Source of the DNA: Oscillibacter sp. | GTDB lineage: Bacteria > Bacillota > Clostridia > Oscillospirales > Oscillospiraceae | Direction: 5' to 3' | DNA: 64,000 nucleotides | Assembly: GCA_003539495.1 (NCBI GenBank) | Contig: DPPB01000012.1 | Coordinates: 161,967 to 225,966, forward strand | Shown: piece by piece, positions 42,500 to 51,286 of the stretch | Layout: each line of letters begins with the position of its first letter | How positions within the stretch are numbered: the stretch's first letter is position 1 | The notes under the pieces: model-generated | Seen by the model: the letters and a program-made list of their open reading frames with translations, nothing else | What the model was told of the DNA's origin: nothing | Databases searched by the model: none | Made by a program: the position numbers and the translations under genes

Positions 42500-43840
42500 T
42501 CATCTTCTGTTGTGGGGATACCAGATCTTCTGCTTTTCCGCTTCCCGGATCAGCTCCTCCCGGAAGTCGGGGTGGGCGATGGAGATGAGCTTTTCCGCCC
42601 GCTCCCAAACGCTGAGCCCCTTGAGACACACACATCCGTATTCCGTGACCACATACATGGTGTTCACCCGCGTATCCGTGACTACAGATCCGGTCTGGAG
42701 GGTGGGCCGGATGCGGGAGGAGCGGGTACCGTCCTTGTTCTCGTGGGTAGAGGACAGGCAGATAAAGCTCTTGCCGCCCTTGGACAGGTATGCGCCCAGG
42801 ACGAAATCCTGCTGGCCGCCGGCGCCGGAAATCTGCTTGATGCCCGCCGTCTCGCCGTTCACCTGGCCATAGAGGTCCACATCCACAGCGTTATTGATGG
42901 AGATAAAATTGTCCAGCTGCGCCACGGTGCGCACATCGTTGGTGTAGCTGATGGGTGCCGCCATGCAGGCTGGGTTGTCATCCAGGTAATCATAGAGCTT
43001 TTGGGTTCCGGCGGCAAAGGCATACACCTGGCGGCCCCGATCCAGGTTTTTCTTCATGCAGGTGACCTTGCCGGCCATGGCCAAATCTACATAGGCATCT
43101 ACATACATCTCCGTATGCACGCCCAGGTCCTTCAGGTCGGACTCACACAGCATGGCACCCACGGTGTTGGGCATGCCACCGATACCCAGCTGCAGGCAGG
43201 CGCCGTTGGGGATCTGCTCCACAATGAGCTTGGCCACTGCCTTATCCACCTCAGTAGCGGGGTTAGAGGGCTGGATGCCCATGGGGTCGTTGCGCCCCTC
43301 CACGATCATGTCCACCTCGGAAATATGGATGCAGTTGTCAAAGCCGCCCAGGCACCGGGGCATATTCTGGTTGACCTCCACGATGACCACCTTGGATTTC
43401 TCAATAACAGCCCGCAGGTGAGAGGCAGACAGGCCGAAATTGAAATAGCCGTGCTTATCCATGGGCGTCACCTGGAACATAGCCACATCCGGAGGCGTAA
43501 TATGATCGGTGTAGTACCGAGGCAGCTCGGAATAGCGCATGGGCTCATGGAAACCGGCGCCGCTGGCAATGTGGTGCCGCTCCACGGCGCTCATATGGTG
43601 GGAATTGAAAATAATGTGGTGAACGGGATCTTCGATATCAAAAATAGCCGGCTTCCACAGGCTGATGCCGCCTCGAACCTTTACATCCTCCAGCTCCGGC
43701 GCACGCCGGGCCAGGGCCTCGTCCAGCGCCCGGGGATGAATGGCGCAGAAACCGTAGTCCACCCAATCGCCGGACTTGATGACCTTTACCGCTTCATCCG
43801 CTGTGGTCAGCTTTTGCCGGTACATTTCCATGTAATCCAT
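42500..43840 (-). CDS. Acetyl-CoA hydrolase/transferase family protein (butyrate/4-hydroxybutyrate CoA-transferase type)
   Basis: A 446-residue class I CoA-transferase. The catalytic glutamate is expected at E244 (GVHTEMYVDAYVDL); the glycine-rich oxyanion loops QLGIGGMPNTVGAML and QISGAGGQQDFVLGAYLSKGG are intact. It resembles clostridial butyryl-CoA:acetate and 4-hydroxybutyrate CoA-transferases, which exchange CoA between acyl-CoA and acetate at the end of fermentation. Sequence reading cannot separate the two, and NAVDVDLYGQV shows Asp where many butyrate enzymes have Glu. Stands alone with its own terminator. Confidence 0.87.
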   Translation of the reverse strand: MDYMEMYRQKLTTADEAVKVIKSGDWVDYGFCAIHPRALDEALARRAPELEDVKVRGGISLWKPAIFDIEDPVHHIIFNSHHMSAVERHHIASGAGFHEPMRYSELPRYYTDHITPPDVAMFQVTPMDKHGYFNFGLSASHLRAVIEKSKVVIVEVNQNMPRCLGGFDNCIHISEVDMIVEGRNDPMGIQPSNPATEVDKAVAKLIVEQIPNGACLQLGIGGMPNTVGAMLCESDLKDLGVHTEMYVDAYVDLAMAGKVTCMKKNLDRGRQVYAFAAGTQKLYDYLDDNPACMAAPISYTNDVRTVAQLDNFISINNAVDVDLYGQVNGETAGIKQISGAGGQQDFVLGAYLSKGGKSFICLSSTHENKDGTRSSRIRPTLQTGSVVTDTRVNTMYVVTEYGCVCLKGLSVWERAEKLISIAHPDFREELIREAEKQKIWYPHNRR

Positions 43841-43885
43841 ACCTTAACTCCTCCAAATCTTCGTGTGCTCTCGGCACTTTTTTAC

Positions 43886-43891
43886 ATTATA
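43886..43891 (-). promoter_or_regulatory. -10 box of CoA-transferase gene
   Basis: TATAAT on the minus strand, 45 bp before the start codon. The expected -35 region is an A/T tract without a good match, suggesting activator dependence. A small hairpin with a T-run (CCTAA, TTAGG, then seven T; 43952-43973) lies upstream and reads rightward. Confidence 0.5.
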
Positions 43892-43978
43892 GCACTGCAA
43901 AAAAACAAAAAACAGCGTCTTTGTGAAAATAATATCATTATTGGAGAAATGCCTAATTTTTTTAGGTTTTTTTGTTGC

Positions 43979-44009
43979 ACATTGTATGTGTTTAGCAGAC
44001 ATTGTATGT
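43979..44009. promoter_or_regulatory. Two 11-bp operator-like repeats upstream of CoA-transferase
   Basis: ACATTGTATGT occurs exactly at 43979-43989 and 43999-44009. Each copy is itself near-palindromic (ACAT-TGT-ATGT) and the copies are 20 bp apart, two helical turns. They lie about 90-120 bp upstream of the -10 box. Confidence 0.5.
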
Positions 44010-44150
44010 TCCGGACCAGTGCGCGCACCGCCCCGGCAACCCACTCTCTTTGCGGAGTAGACGGCTCAATTCGTCTGGTGTGGGCTCCCCTAAAGTCCTT
44101 GCCGGGCATAGCTTATGCCTCGTCGCTGCGCCTCCACCGGGTACAAATAA
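44010..44150. other. GC-rich noncoding stretch, not identified
   Basis: About 140 bp between the pepD terminator and the operator repeats. It holds a short hairpin (GGCATA-GCT-TATGCC, 44104-44118) but no coding frame of quality and no RNA family I recognise on either strand. Confidence 0.5.
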
Positions 44151-44181
44151 GGAGGCCGAGAGCTTTGTGCTCTCGGCCTCC
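44151..44181 (-). terminator. Terminator of pepD
   Basis: GGAGGCCGAGAGC pairs with GCTCTCGGCCTCC around 5 bases, 20 bp after the pepD stop, followed leftward by TTATTTG. Confidence 0.8.
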
Positions 44182-44200
44182 AATATACTTTTACTATTCC

Positions 44201-45640
44201 TCACCGCAGCCGGCGGAGGGTCTCCACAACCAGGTTCCAGGTACGCTGGACGGAGGAAATATACATCCGCTCCCGAGGTGTATGGATCTGGCTCACCTCC
44301 GGACCCATGGCCACAGCGTCCAGGCCGGGGAGCTTATCGGCCAGCATACCGCACTCCACGCCGCCGTGCAGCACCTCTATCTTGGGGGCGTGGCCGTACT
44401 GCTCCGTGAACACCTCTACGATCAGGGCCCGCAGAGGAGAATCCTCCCGGAACTCCCAGGCCGGATAGCTGCCGCTGACAGACATCTTGCCGCCCAGCAG
44501 GTCACACAGCAGCTCCAGCTTCTGCAGGAGCATCTCCTTCTGCGTGTTCATATTGCTGCGCACACAGAAGGTGGCCACCACGGAATCCGCCTCCGTGGCG
44601 AGAATGCCCAGGTTCAGGGAGGTCTGGACCAAGCCCTCTACCTCCCTGCTCCGCTCCAGCACACCGTTGGGAGCGCACTGCAGCAGGGCCAGGACGCGGT
44701 GGGTGGAGTCAGCGTCCATGGGCAGAACATCACTCCGGCAGGGTGCTACGGTGACAGCAATATCACTGTCAGCCACGGCATACTCCCTGAGGAAGATCTT
44801 TTCCATCTTTTGGCAGATAACCGTTGTCTTTTCCGCATCCGCCACGGTCAAAACAGCGCTGGCAGAGACGGGAATGGCGTTATCCTTGCCGCCGCCGGAG
44901 AGAGTGACCAGCCGGCCGTCGTTCTCCTGCAAAAATGCGTACAGGATCCGGCCCAGCAGCACCATGGCGTTAGCCCGGCCCCGGTCGATGGCAGCGCCGG
45001 AGTGGCCGCCCAAAAGGCCGGAGACAGTGATCTCCACCGTTTCTCCCGGGAAGGTATCCCGCTTTACAGGCACTGCAATATCAACCCTGGCAGCACCGGC
45101 GCAACCGGCGGTGATCTCGCCCTCCGTCTCGGAGTCCAGGTTCAAAAGCAGGCGGCTCTTAAGGCCCGACAGGTCGATGCCGGCAGCACCCTTCATCCCG
45201 ACCTCCTCGTCCACCGTAAGCACGACCTCCAGGGGCGGATGGGGAATATCCTTGCTATCCAGCAGGGCCAGGCCCATGGCCACGGCGATGCCGTCGTCTG
45301 CGCCCAAGGTGGTGCCTTCGGCGTAGATCAGGTCCCCGTCCACCACCAGATCCAGGCCCTCACGAGCCATGTCCTTGGTGCAATCCGGGGCCATTTCACA
45401 GACCATGTCCATGTGACCCTGGAGCATCACGGCGGGAGCGTTCTCATAGCCAGGAGTACCGGGCTTGCAGAGGATCACATTCCCCAGCTCATCCTGCTGC
45501 ACCGCAAGGCCACGATCGCGGCCAAACTGCACCAAATAATCGCTGAGGGCCTGTGTGTTTCCGCTGCCGTGGGGAATACGGCACAGCTCCTCAAACCAAT
45601 GAAGTACCCCACGAGGCTCCAAGCCTTCCAATACTGCCAT
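44201..45640 (-). CDS. pepD: Aminoacyl-histidine dipeptidase (peptidase M20, PepD)
   Basis: Zinc dipeptidase for Xaa-His and other dipeptides (479 residues). Metal and catalytic residues are in VMLQGHMDMV (His), LGADDGIAVAMG (bridging Asp), TVDEEVGMKGA (general-base Glu) and LLNLDSETEGE; a late His is in EVLHGGVECG. The dimerisation (lid) domain lies between about 200 and 380. Length matches the family. No neighbour shares its function. Confidence 0.93.
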   Translation of the reverse strand: MAVLEGLEPRGVLHWFEELCRIPHGSGNTQALSDYLVQFGRDRGLAVQQDELGNVILCKPGTPGYENAPAVMLQGHMDMVCEMAPDCTKDMAREGLDLVVDGDLIYAEGTTLGADDGIAVAMGLALLDSKDIPHPPLEVVLTVDEEVGMKGAAGIDLSGLKSRLLLNLDSETEGEITAGCAGAARVDIAVPVKRDTFPGETVEITVSGLLGGHSGAAIDRGRANAMVLLGRILYAFLQENDGRLVTLSGGGKDNAIPVSASAVLTVADAEKTTVICQKMEKIFLREYAVADSDIAVTVAPCRSDVLPMDADSTHRVLALLQCAPNGVLERSREVEGLVQTSLNLGILATEADSVVATFCVRSNMNTQKEMLLQKLELLCDLLGGKMSVSGSYPAWEFREDSPLRALIVEVFTEQYGHAPKIEVLHGGVECGMLADKLPGLDAVAMGPEVSQIHTPRERMYISSVQRTWNLVVETLRRLR

Positions 45641-45693
45641 AACTTTTCCTCTTTTCTTTTTTATTTTTTGCAGGTATAGCTTTTCCTTCTTTT

Positions 45694-47064
45694 TTACTTT
45701 CCCGTCAGGCGGCGGGCCACATACACACCGCTGGCAGAGGCATGGGACAGGGAGTGGGTGATGCCGCTGCCGTCGCCGATAACATACAGCCCCTTGCAGC
45801 AGCTCTCCAGATTTTCGTCCACCGCCACCTCCATATTATAGAACTTCACCTCCACGCCATAAAGCAGGGTGTCGTCATTGGCGGTGCCGGGGGCAATTTT
45901 ATCCAGAGCGTAAATCATCTCGATGATACCGTCCATCAGGCGCTTGGGCAGAACCAAGCTCAAATCGCCCGGGGTAGCCTTGAGGGTTGGGGTCACCAGC
46001 CCCTCATCGATACGCTTTTGGTTGCTGCGACGGCCCCGAACCAGGTCGCCAAAGCGCTGGACGATAACGCCGCCGCCCAGCATATTCGACAACCGGGCGA
46101 TGCTCTCGCCGTAGCCATTGCTATCCTCAAAAGGCTCGGAGAAGTGCTTCGCCACCAGCAGGGCGAAGTTGGTATTCTCGGTTTTCATGGCGCTGTCTTC
46201 ATAGCTGTGACCGTTTACGGTTACAATGCCATTGGTATTCTCGTTGACAACGATACCGTTGGGGTTCATGCAGAAGGTGCGGACATTGTCCTCAAACTTC
46301 TCCGTACGGTAGACAATCTTGCTCTCGTAGAGCTCATCGGTGAGGTCGGAGAATACAACAGCCGGGAGCTCCACCCGGACACCCAGGTCCACGCGGTTAC
46401 TTTTGGTGGGGATGTGCATTTCCTTGCACACGGTCTGCATCCACTTGCTGCCGCTGCGGCCTACGGAGACAATACACTGGTCGCAATCCATCTCCCCGGC
46501 AGCAGAGGTCACCCGGTAGCCTCCCTCCGGCAGGGCCGAAAGGTGCTCCACTGGGGTGTCGAAGTAAAAGGTCACCTTGTCCTTCAGGTGGTCATAGAGA
46601 TTCTGCAGGACCACAAAATTGATGTCGGTGCCTAAATGGCGGACGGAGGCGTCCAGCAGGTTCAGCTTATGCTGGATACAGAGCTTCTTAAACTGGGTCC
46701 CGGCGGTGGAATAGAGCTTGGTGCCCTCGCCGCCGTAGCGCATATTGATGTCATCCACATAGCGCATCAGCTCCAGAGCCTTCTCCTTGCCGATATGCTG
46801 GTGAAGCGTGCCGCCGAAATCATTGGTGATGTTATACTTACCATCGGAAAAGGCGCCTGCGCCGCCGAAGCCGCTCATAATGGAGCAGCTCTTGCACTTG
46901 ATGCAGGTCTTGACCTTATCACCGTCGATAGGACAGTGGCGCTTTTCCAGGCTGTGGCCCGCCTCGATGACAGCAATACGCAAAGAGGTATCCCGCTCTG
47001 TCAGCTCGTAGGCGGCAAAAATGCCGCCGGGGCCTGCGCCGATTATAATGACATCATACTTCAT
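45694..47064 (-). CDS. FAD-dependent dehydrogenase, COG2509 type
   Basis: A 456-residue flavoprotein. The dinucleotide-binding motif is VIIIGAGPGGIFAAYEL at the N-terminus, followed by a cysteine-rich stretch CIKCKSCSIMSGFGGAGAFSDGKYN (CIKCKSC then GGAGAFSDGK), typical of COG2509; the C-terminal FAD segment is LYVIGDGSGITHSL. Substrate is unknown. ATG 47064 follows AGGAGG; the frame is open upstream but noncoding. The message has a leader of about 250 nt carrying the diverged leader repeat (47128-47220). Confidence 0.88.
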   Translation of the reverse strand: MKYDVIIIGAGPGGIFAAYELTERDTSLRIAVIEAGHSLEKRHCPIDGDKVKTCIKCKSCSIMSGFGGAGAFSDGKYNITNDFGGTLHQHIGKEKALELMRYVDDINMRYGGEGTKLYSTAGTQFKKLCIQHKLNLLDASVRHLGTDINFVVLQNLYDHLKDKVTFYFDTPVEHLSALPEGGYRVTSAAGEMDCDQCIVSVGRSGSKWMQTVCKEMHIPTKSNRVDLGVRVELPAVVFSDLTDELYESKIVYRTEKFEDNVRTFCMNPNGIVVNENTNGIVTVNGHSYEDSAMKTENTNFALLVAKHFSEPFEDSNGYGESIARLSNMLGGGVIVQRFGDLVRGRRSNQKRIDEGLVTPTLKATPGDLSLVLPKRLMDGIIEMIYALDKIAPGTANDDTLLYGVEVKFYNMEVAVDENLESCCKGLYVIGDGSGITHSLSHASASGVYVARRLTGK

Positions 47065-47127
47065 ATTCGTTCCTCCTGATGAGCAGTATCCAGCGTGCGG
47101 AATCCATCTGTTCGCCTCGCTGTTTTT

Positions 47128-47220
47128 GTTTTTTAAAGCCTTAAAAAACTCCAAAAACCATGGTTTTAGTGCCGCAGTGTTCCCTTTTTCAGGGCTCCCG
47201 CGCGCACTACTTCTTACCAT
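47128..47220 (-). repeat. Leader repeat, diverged copy 3
   Basis: Resembles the two obgE-leader copies: GTTTTTTAAAGCC...CCAAAAAC matches GTTTTTGAAAC...TTCAAAAAC, then TCCCTTTTTCAGGG parallels ACCCTTTTTGGG, and the flank CACTACTTCTTACC parallels CACTCCCTTCCTTACC. It lies in the transcribed leader of the COG2509 gene, about 65 bp before the start codon, the same relative position as copy 1 before obgE. Confidence 0.45.
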
Positions 47221-47317
47221 TGCTGCAGTATTCCCGCTCTATGGGCAGCCCTATTATACCCCGCAATATTTTCTATAAAAAATGCTTATGGTTTTCTTTT
47301 TTTTATAAGCCGACATT

Positions 47318-47345
47318 ATTATAGCAGGTATTTTCTATCTGTCAA
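47318..47345 (-). promoter_or_regulatory. Promoter of COG2509 flavoprotein gene
   Basis: On the minus strand TTGACA (47340-47345), 16-bp spacer, TATAAT (47318-47323). A second TATAAT about 60 bp downstream (plus-strand ATTATA near 47252) lacks a good -35 partner. Confidence 0.75.
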
Positions 47346-47348
47346 GGG

Positions 47349-47464
47349 AAAAAGCAGGGGCAGCCGTAAGGGATATAACCGTTGCCCGACAGCAGGGTGA
47401 AGTGCCCTCGCTCTACACATAGCTTGCGGGTTCACCGCAAGCTCGGGCGGGTCGATACAGCCCC
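47349..47464 (-). ncRNA. Candidate structured RNA after yigZ
   Basis: On the minus strand this 116-nt stretch begins at the yigZ stop and can fold into a closed three-way junction: outer GGGGC with GCCCC (47460-47464 / 47357-47361), inner CGGGC-type stem (GCCCGA 47384-47389 with TCGGGC 47443-47448), a perfect 9-bp hairpin (47421-47443) and a small AGGG/CCCT hairpin. Five T follow directly (47349-47353), like a terminator end. No known family recognised; it might only be an elaborate 3' UTR of hflX-yigZ. Confidence 0.3.
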
Positions 47465-48096
47465 TATATTTCTTCTCTCGGACCCGGGCGAAGGCCCTGG
47501 CCCAGGGACTGCAAGGTGATGGAGCCGGCGGAAAGCTCTGTGAGCCGCTGCTGCAGCCGCTGGGGGCCATCCCCGGGCAGAGATGCCGTAACCGTGACCT
47601 GGGCGGCATAAACTACGTCATCCAGGATACCATCCACGGCGGCGATCTCCAGCTTTACGCGCTCCAGCAGGCCATAGTCGCACTCCAGCTGCACCTGCTC
47701 CCACAGGCCCATGGCGGAGACGCCGGCGGCAGAGAGGGCGTCCCGGGCGGCCTTTCCATAGGCCCGGGTCAGCCCTCCGGCTCCCAGCAGTATACCGCCG
47801 AAATACCGGGTGACCACGCAGCACACATTGCCCACGCCCTCTCGCTGGAACACATTGAGCATGGGCTGGCCCGCCGTGCCCTGGGGCTCCCCATCGTCAC
47901 TATAGCGCAGGATATTATCGCCCAGGATGTAGCACCAGCAGTTGTGGCGGGCATCGTGGTATTTCTTTTTAGCGGAGCGGATGCGCTCCTGAGCCTCCTC
48001 CTCGGAGGAGACGGGCCAGACCTGACCGATAAACCGGGAGCGCTTTTCGGTGAACTCGCTCTGGGCAGCAGAAAAGGGGATCTTCTGCACGGTCAT
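47464..48096 (-). CDS. yigZ: YigZ family protein (UPF0029/IMPACT)
   Basis: A 210-residue protein with the N-terminal IMPACT fold and C-terminal DUF1949 domain. The signature DDGEPQGTAGQPML followed by VVTRYFGGILLGAGGLTRAYG is complete. The molecular role is unsettled; nucleic-acid binding has been suggested for relatives. I place the start at 48094-48096, where ATGA overlaps the hflX stop; the longer upstream frame lies inside hflX. Confidence 0.92.
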   Translation of the reverse strand: MTVQKIPFSAAQSEFTEKRSRFIGQVWPVSSEEEAQERIRSAKKKYHDARHNCWCYILGDNILRYSDDGEPQGTAGQPMLNVFQREGVGNVCCVVTRYFGGILLGAGGLTRAYGKAARDALSAAGVSAMGLWEQVQLECDYGLLERVKLEIAAVDGILDDVVYAAQVTVTASLPGDGPQRLQQRLTELSAGSITLQSLGQGLRPGPREEI

Positions 48097-49397
48097 TGCT
48101 CCCAATCCTCCTTTTCCTCCTGCCAGCCCTCGATGTAGTCCTTCAGCTGGCCCATAATGCGGGGAGTACACACCGCTGTAATATCCACGGTCTCGCCGTA
48201 TTCCACGTTTTCCACCTTGGCCTCCCGGTATAGGCCGTCTAAGAGCCCTGCCTTGTCGTATGGCAGATGGATGGTCACCCGGCGGGTTCCCTTGTCCAGC
48301 TTTTCATCCACAGCCTGCAAAAGCCGCTTGATGCCCTCGCCGGTTTTGGCGGAGATATACACACTGTCCTTCTCCCGGGGCAGAGCTCCGGAAAAAGCCA
48401 AATCGCACTTGTTATACACCCGTAGACAGGGAATGTGATCCGCCTTCAGCTCACGAATCAGGTCATCCACCACCTGAGCCTGCTGAGCCCACTGGGGATT
48501 GGATAGATCGATGACATGGAGCAGCAGGTCTGCATACTCCAGCTCCTCCAAGGTAGCCTTGAACGCCTCCACCAGCTGGTGGGGGAGCTTGCGGATAAAG
48601 CCCACGGTGTCGGAAATCACCACATCCAAGGTATCGCTGACGGTGAGCAGCCGGGTGGTGGTATCCAGAGTATCGAATAGGCGGTTATTGGCCGGGATGC
48701 CCGCGCCGGTAATGGCGTTTAGGAGGGTGGATTTTCCGGCATTGGTGTAGCCCACAATAGCCACCACCGGGATCTCGTTTTTCATCCGACGCTGGCGCTG
48801 GGTATTGCGGACCCGGCGCACCTCCTCCAGCTCCTCCTTGAGCTTATCGATCTTACGGTGGATGTGGCGGCGGTCCGTCTCCAGCTGGGTCTCGCCCGGG
48901 CCCTTGGAGCCGATAGGCCCCTTGCCGCTGGTGCCCGCCTGGCGCTCCAAATGCGTCCACATACCGATCAGCCTGGGCAGCAGATACTGGTACTGGGCCA
49001 GCTCCACCTGGAGGCATCCTTCCCTGGTCTTAGCCCGCTGGGCGAAAATGTCCAGAATGAGTCCACTTCGGTCGATGACCTGCACACCCAAAAGCTCCGT
49101 AAGCACACGGATCTGCGACGGCGACAGGTCATTGTCAAAGATGACCAGAGTGGCACTCTCCAAAGTCACCATGGTCTTGACCTCCTCTACCTTGCCCTCG
49201 CCGATGAAGCTGTGGGGGTCGGGCTTATCCCGGCTTTGGAGGATGCTGCCCACCACCTGGCCCCCGGCTGTCTCCACCAGCGCGGCCAGCTCCTGCAGGC
49301 TCTCCTCGTCTGTGCTGTCCTCCCGGAGCACCGGGGAGCGCAGGCCCACCAGCACCGCCAAATCCCGTTTATTCTCTTGCAGTTGTGTGCGTTCCAT
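48093..49397 (-). CDS. hflX: GTPase HflX
   Basis: Ribosome-associated GTPase involved in splitting or rescuing stalled ribosomes (434 residues). The N-terminal HflX domain ends with GKGPIGSKGPGETQLETDRR, a family hallmark (KGPGETQLE). GTPase motifs follow: G1 GYTNAGKST, G3 DTVGFI, G4 NKCDL. A C-terminal domain of about 70 residues completes it. Co-transcribed with yigZ. Confidence 0.95.
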   Translation of the reverse strand: MERTQLQENKRDLAVLVGLRSPVLREDSTDEESLQELAALVETAGGQVVGSILQSRDKPDPHSFIGEGKVEEVKTMVTLESATLVIFDNDLSPSQIRVLTELLGVQVIDRSGLILDIFAQRAKTREGCLQVELAQYQYLLPRLIGMWTHLERQAGTSGKGPIGSKGPGETQLETDRRHIHRKIDKLKEELEEVRRVRNTQRQRRMKNEIPVVAIVGYTNAGKSTLLNAITGAGIPANNRLFDTLDTTTRLLTVSDTLDVVISDTVGFIRKLPHQLVEAFKATLEELEYADLLLHVIDLSNPQWAQQAQVVDDLIRELKADHIPCLRVYNKCDLAFSGALPREKDSVYISAKTGEGIKRLLQAVDEKLDKGTRRVTIHLPYDKAGLLDGLYREAKVENVEYGETVDITAVCTPRIMGQLKDYIEGWQEEKEDWEQ

Positions 49398-49580
49398 AGC
49401 GTAACCTCATTTGAAGAAATATCTTAGTATAGTTTATCATAAACGGTAAAAATGTACAACACTCGATAAAAAGCCCTGTGCCAAAAAAAATAGGGCCACG
49501 ATTCACATTAGTCAAGTAAAAACGGTTTGAGAAATAAGGTCTTATGGTTTATAATTAAGCAGCGCTCACCGTCTGACATG

Positions 49581-49623
49581 TTTCAAAAAACCGCAAGGCA
49601 CAGCAGTGTAGTCTGCTGTGCCT
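49581..49623 (-). terminator. Terminator of radical SAM gene
   Basis: AGGCACAGCAG pairs with CTGCTGTGCCT around 6 bases; leftward it continues GCGGTTTTTTG. It lies 26 bp after the stop of the radical SAM gene. The rest of the gap to hflX (49398-49580) shows nothing recognisable. Confidence 0.88.
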
Positions 49624-49648
49624 ATTAGCTGTTCCTGCAGTGCTTTTT

Positions 49649-50515
49649 TTATAAGCCTCTTAAAAACTCGTCCTTCAGGCCACGACCGGCAAGGCCCTGA
49701 CGCACCTGCTGCAGCAGGCGCTCCCTGTCCTGGTTCAATGTACCCTTCAGTGTGAGATAGTTAGAAGCGTGGTTCATACGAAACACGCTGCCGGGGCTAT
49801 CAATCTGCTGCAAAAAGAGCTCCATTTCCTGCATCACCTCTACGGGCTTTAGCACATAGAAGCTCCCCTCGCGCACCCATTTTTCCAAAGGCGTACCCGG
49901 CTCCACCATCAGCGTCAGCAGGCCAATATACTCCGGGTTCATAGCGTTAAATGCCTGAGCCGTTTCCACAGCGTGCTCTCGCCACAGCTCCCGGCTGCCC
50001 AGGCCGGATATAGCCGTCACCGACAGCTGCAGCCCGCTTCGGCGGGCCTTCTGTCCCGCCGCAATGATTTGGGCAGCCGTATGGCCCTTGTCCATCCGCT
50101 CCAGCACCGCATCACAGCCGGACTCCAGACCCATATAGACCATCTTTAAGCCCTTTTCCCGCAACAGGCGCAGCTCCTCCTCGGACTTGATCTGCAGACT
50201 GGTGGGTGACGCGTAGCAGGTCACCCGCTGGCACTCAGGAAACAGGCCGTATATAAGGCCCAGAATCTGCACCAGATCATCGGTCTTACGCATCAGGGCG
50301 TCCCCGTCGGCTAAAAACACCCGCTCCACACGCCGGTAAACCCGGCGGGCCAGCTCAAAATCCTCCCGGATCTCCTCCATCGGCCGCATGGAGAAATGCT
50401 TGTCATCGTACATATCGCAAAAGGCACAGCGATTGTGGCTGCAGCCATAGGTCACCTGAATAATGAGGCTGTAGGCCTCGCTGGGCGGACGGTACACTTT
50501 TCCTTTATATCTCAC
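49649..50515 (-). CDS. Radical SAM protein, CX4CX2C cluster motif
   Basis: A 288-residue radical SAM protein. The cysteine motif is C25, C30, C33 (GCSHNRCAFC), with four rather than three residues in the first gap, a variant also seen in a Clostridia and archaeal subgroup. Other family text: FLADGDALMRKTDDL, YMGLESGCDAVLERMDKG and TAISGLGSRELW. The real start is GTG 50513-50515 with AAGGAG upstream; the longer frame is noncoding. No partner gene, so the substrate cannot be guessed. Confidence 0.85.
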   Translation of the reverse strand: MRYKGKVYRPPSEAYSLIIQVTYGCSHNRCAFCDMYDDKHFSMRPMEEIREDFELARRVYRRVERVFLADGDALMRKTDDLVQILGLIYGLFPECQRVTCYASPTSLQIKSEEELRLLREKGLKMVYMGLESGCDAVLERMDKGHTAAQIIAAGQKARRSGLQLSVTAISGLGSRELWREHAVETAQAFNAMNPEYIGLLTLMVEPGTPLEKWVREGSFYVLKPVEVMQEMELFLQQIDSPGSVFRMNHASNYLTLKGTLNQDRERLLQQVRQGLAGRGLKDEFLRGL

Positions 50516-50668
50516 TGTCAATTCTCCTTCCGTTTTCTGCGTGTTGTTTTTTATTTGACGGTTATTATACCGCATTTTTCCCAGGTTGAAAAGAGTATAT
50601 TCTTTGAAGTAAAGCCATATAGTGTTCCATGGAAATCTACCGTCAAAGTGAAAGGAATGGTCAATGCC

Positions 50669-51286
50669 ATGGAGGATTGCTATAACCGCGTGGAGCTCTG
50701 CGGAGAGGTTCTTACACTCCCGGAACCGTCCCACACCAACCACGGGGAGACTTTTTACCGCTTTATGTTGGCCGTGCCCCGTCTTTCCGGGCAAAGTGAC
50801 GAGTTGCCTGTGCTGGTGCGGCAGAGCCTGTTACCGGAGGAAATGCAAGAGGGTGATACTATCTCCGTAACAGGACAGCTCCGGTCCTTCAATAATCGCA
50901 GTGGCCAGGGACGGCGGCTCATTCTCTCTGTCTTTGCACGAAATCTGGCACTAACGCCCGGCGCCAGCCCAGTAAATCGCATCTGCCTATATGGCGCGGT
51001 ATGCAAGCCACCCGTGCTGCGCAGCACCCCTTTGGGCCGGGAAATCTGCGACATCCTGCTGGCTGTAAATCGGCGGTGCGGCCGGTCGGACTACCTGCCG
51101 GTCATCTGCTGGGGCCTTTTGGCGCGGCAGGCTGCAGAGCTGGAGACCGGCGACGGCTTCTGCGCTGAGGGGCGGGTCCAGAGCCGGAGCTACATAAAGG
51201 TAGAAGGCGGCGCAGCCCAGCAGCGCACTGCCTATGAGGTATCCATCATGCATATGGCAAAGCGGGAGGATTTTCCTCCGGAATAA
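50669..51286 (+). CDS. SSB-like protein with tandem OB folds
   Basis: About 205 residues that split into two similar halves, each with an OB-fold pattern: first NRVELCGEVLTLPEP...FYRFMLAVPRLSG...GDTISVTGQLRS, then NRICLYGAVCKPPVL...ICDILLAVNRRCG...GDGFCAEGRVQS. This is the layout of single-stranded-DNA-binding-like proteins found in Clostridia, distinct from the main SSB. Start is uncertain: ATG 50669 is 12 bp from AAAGGA, ATG 50657 directly abuts it. Divergent to the radical SAM gene and closed by a strong terminator. Confidence 0.75.
   Translation: MEDCYNRVELCGEVLTLPEPSHTNHGETFYRFMLAVPRLSGQSDELPVLVRQSLLPEEMQEGDTISVTGQLRSFNNRSGQGRRLILSVFARNLALTPGASPVNRICLYGAVCKPPVLRSTPLGREICDILLAVNRRCGRSDYLPVICWGLLARQAAELETGDGFCAEGRVQSRSYIKVEGGAAQQRTAYEVSIMHMAKREDFPPE

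Noticed and set aside
42512..45679. Rightward open frame of over 1000 codons across the CoA-transferase and pepD region
   Set aside because: It is antisense to two recognised enzymes and crosses an intergenic terminator; the translation has no recognisable domain.
47349..47464. tmRNA or SRP RNA identity for the structured region
   Set aside because: The 5' GGGGCTG recalls tmRNA, but there is no tRNA-like 3' end or CCA, and the SRP GGAAG loop signature is absent.
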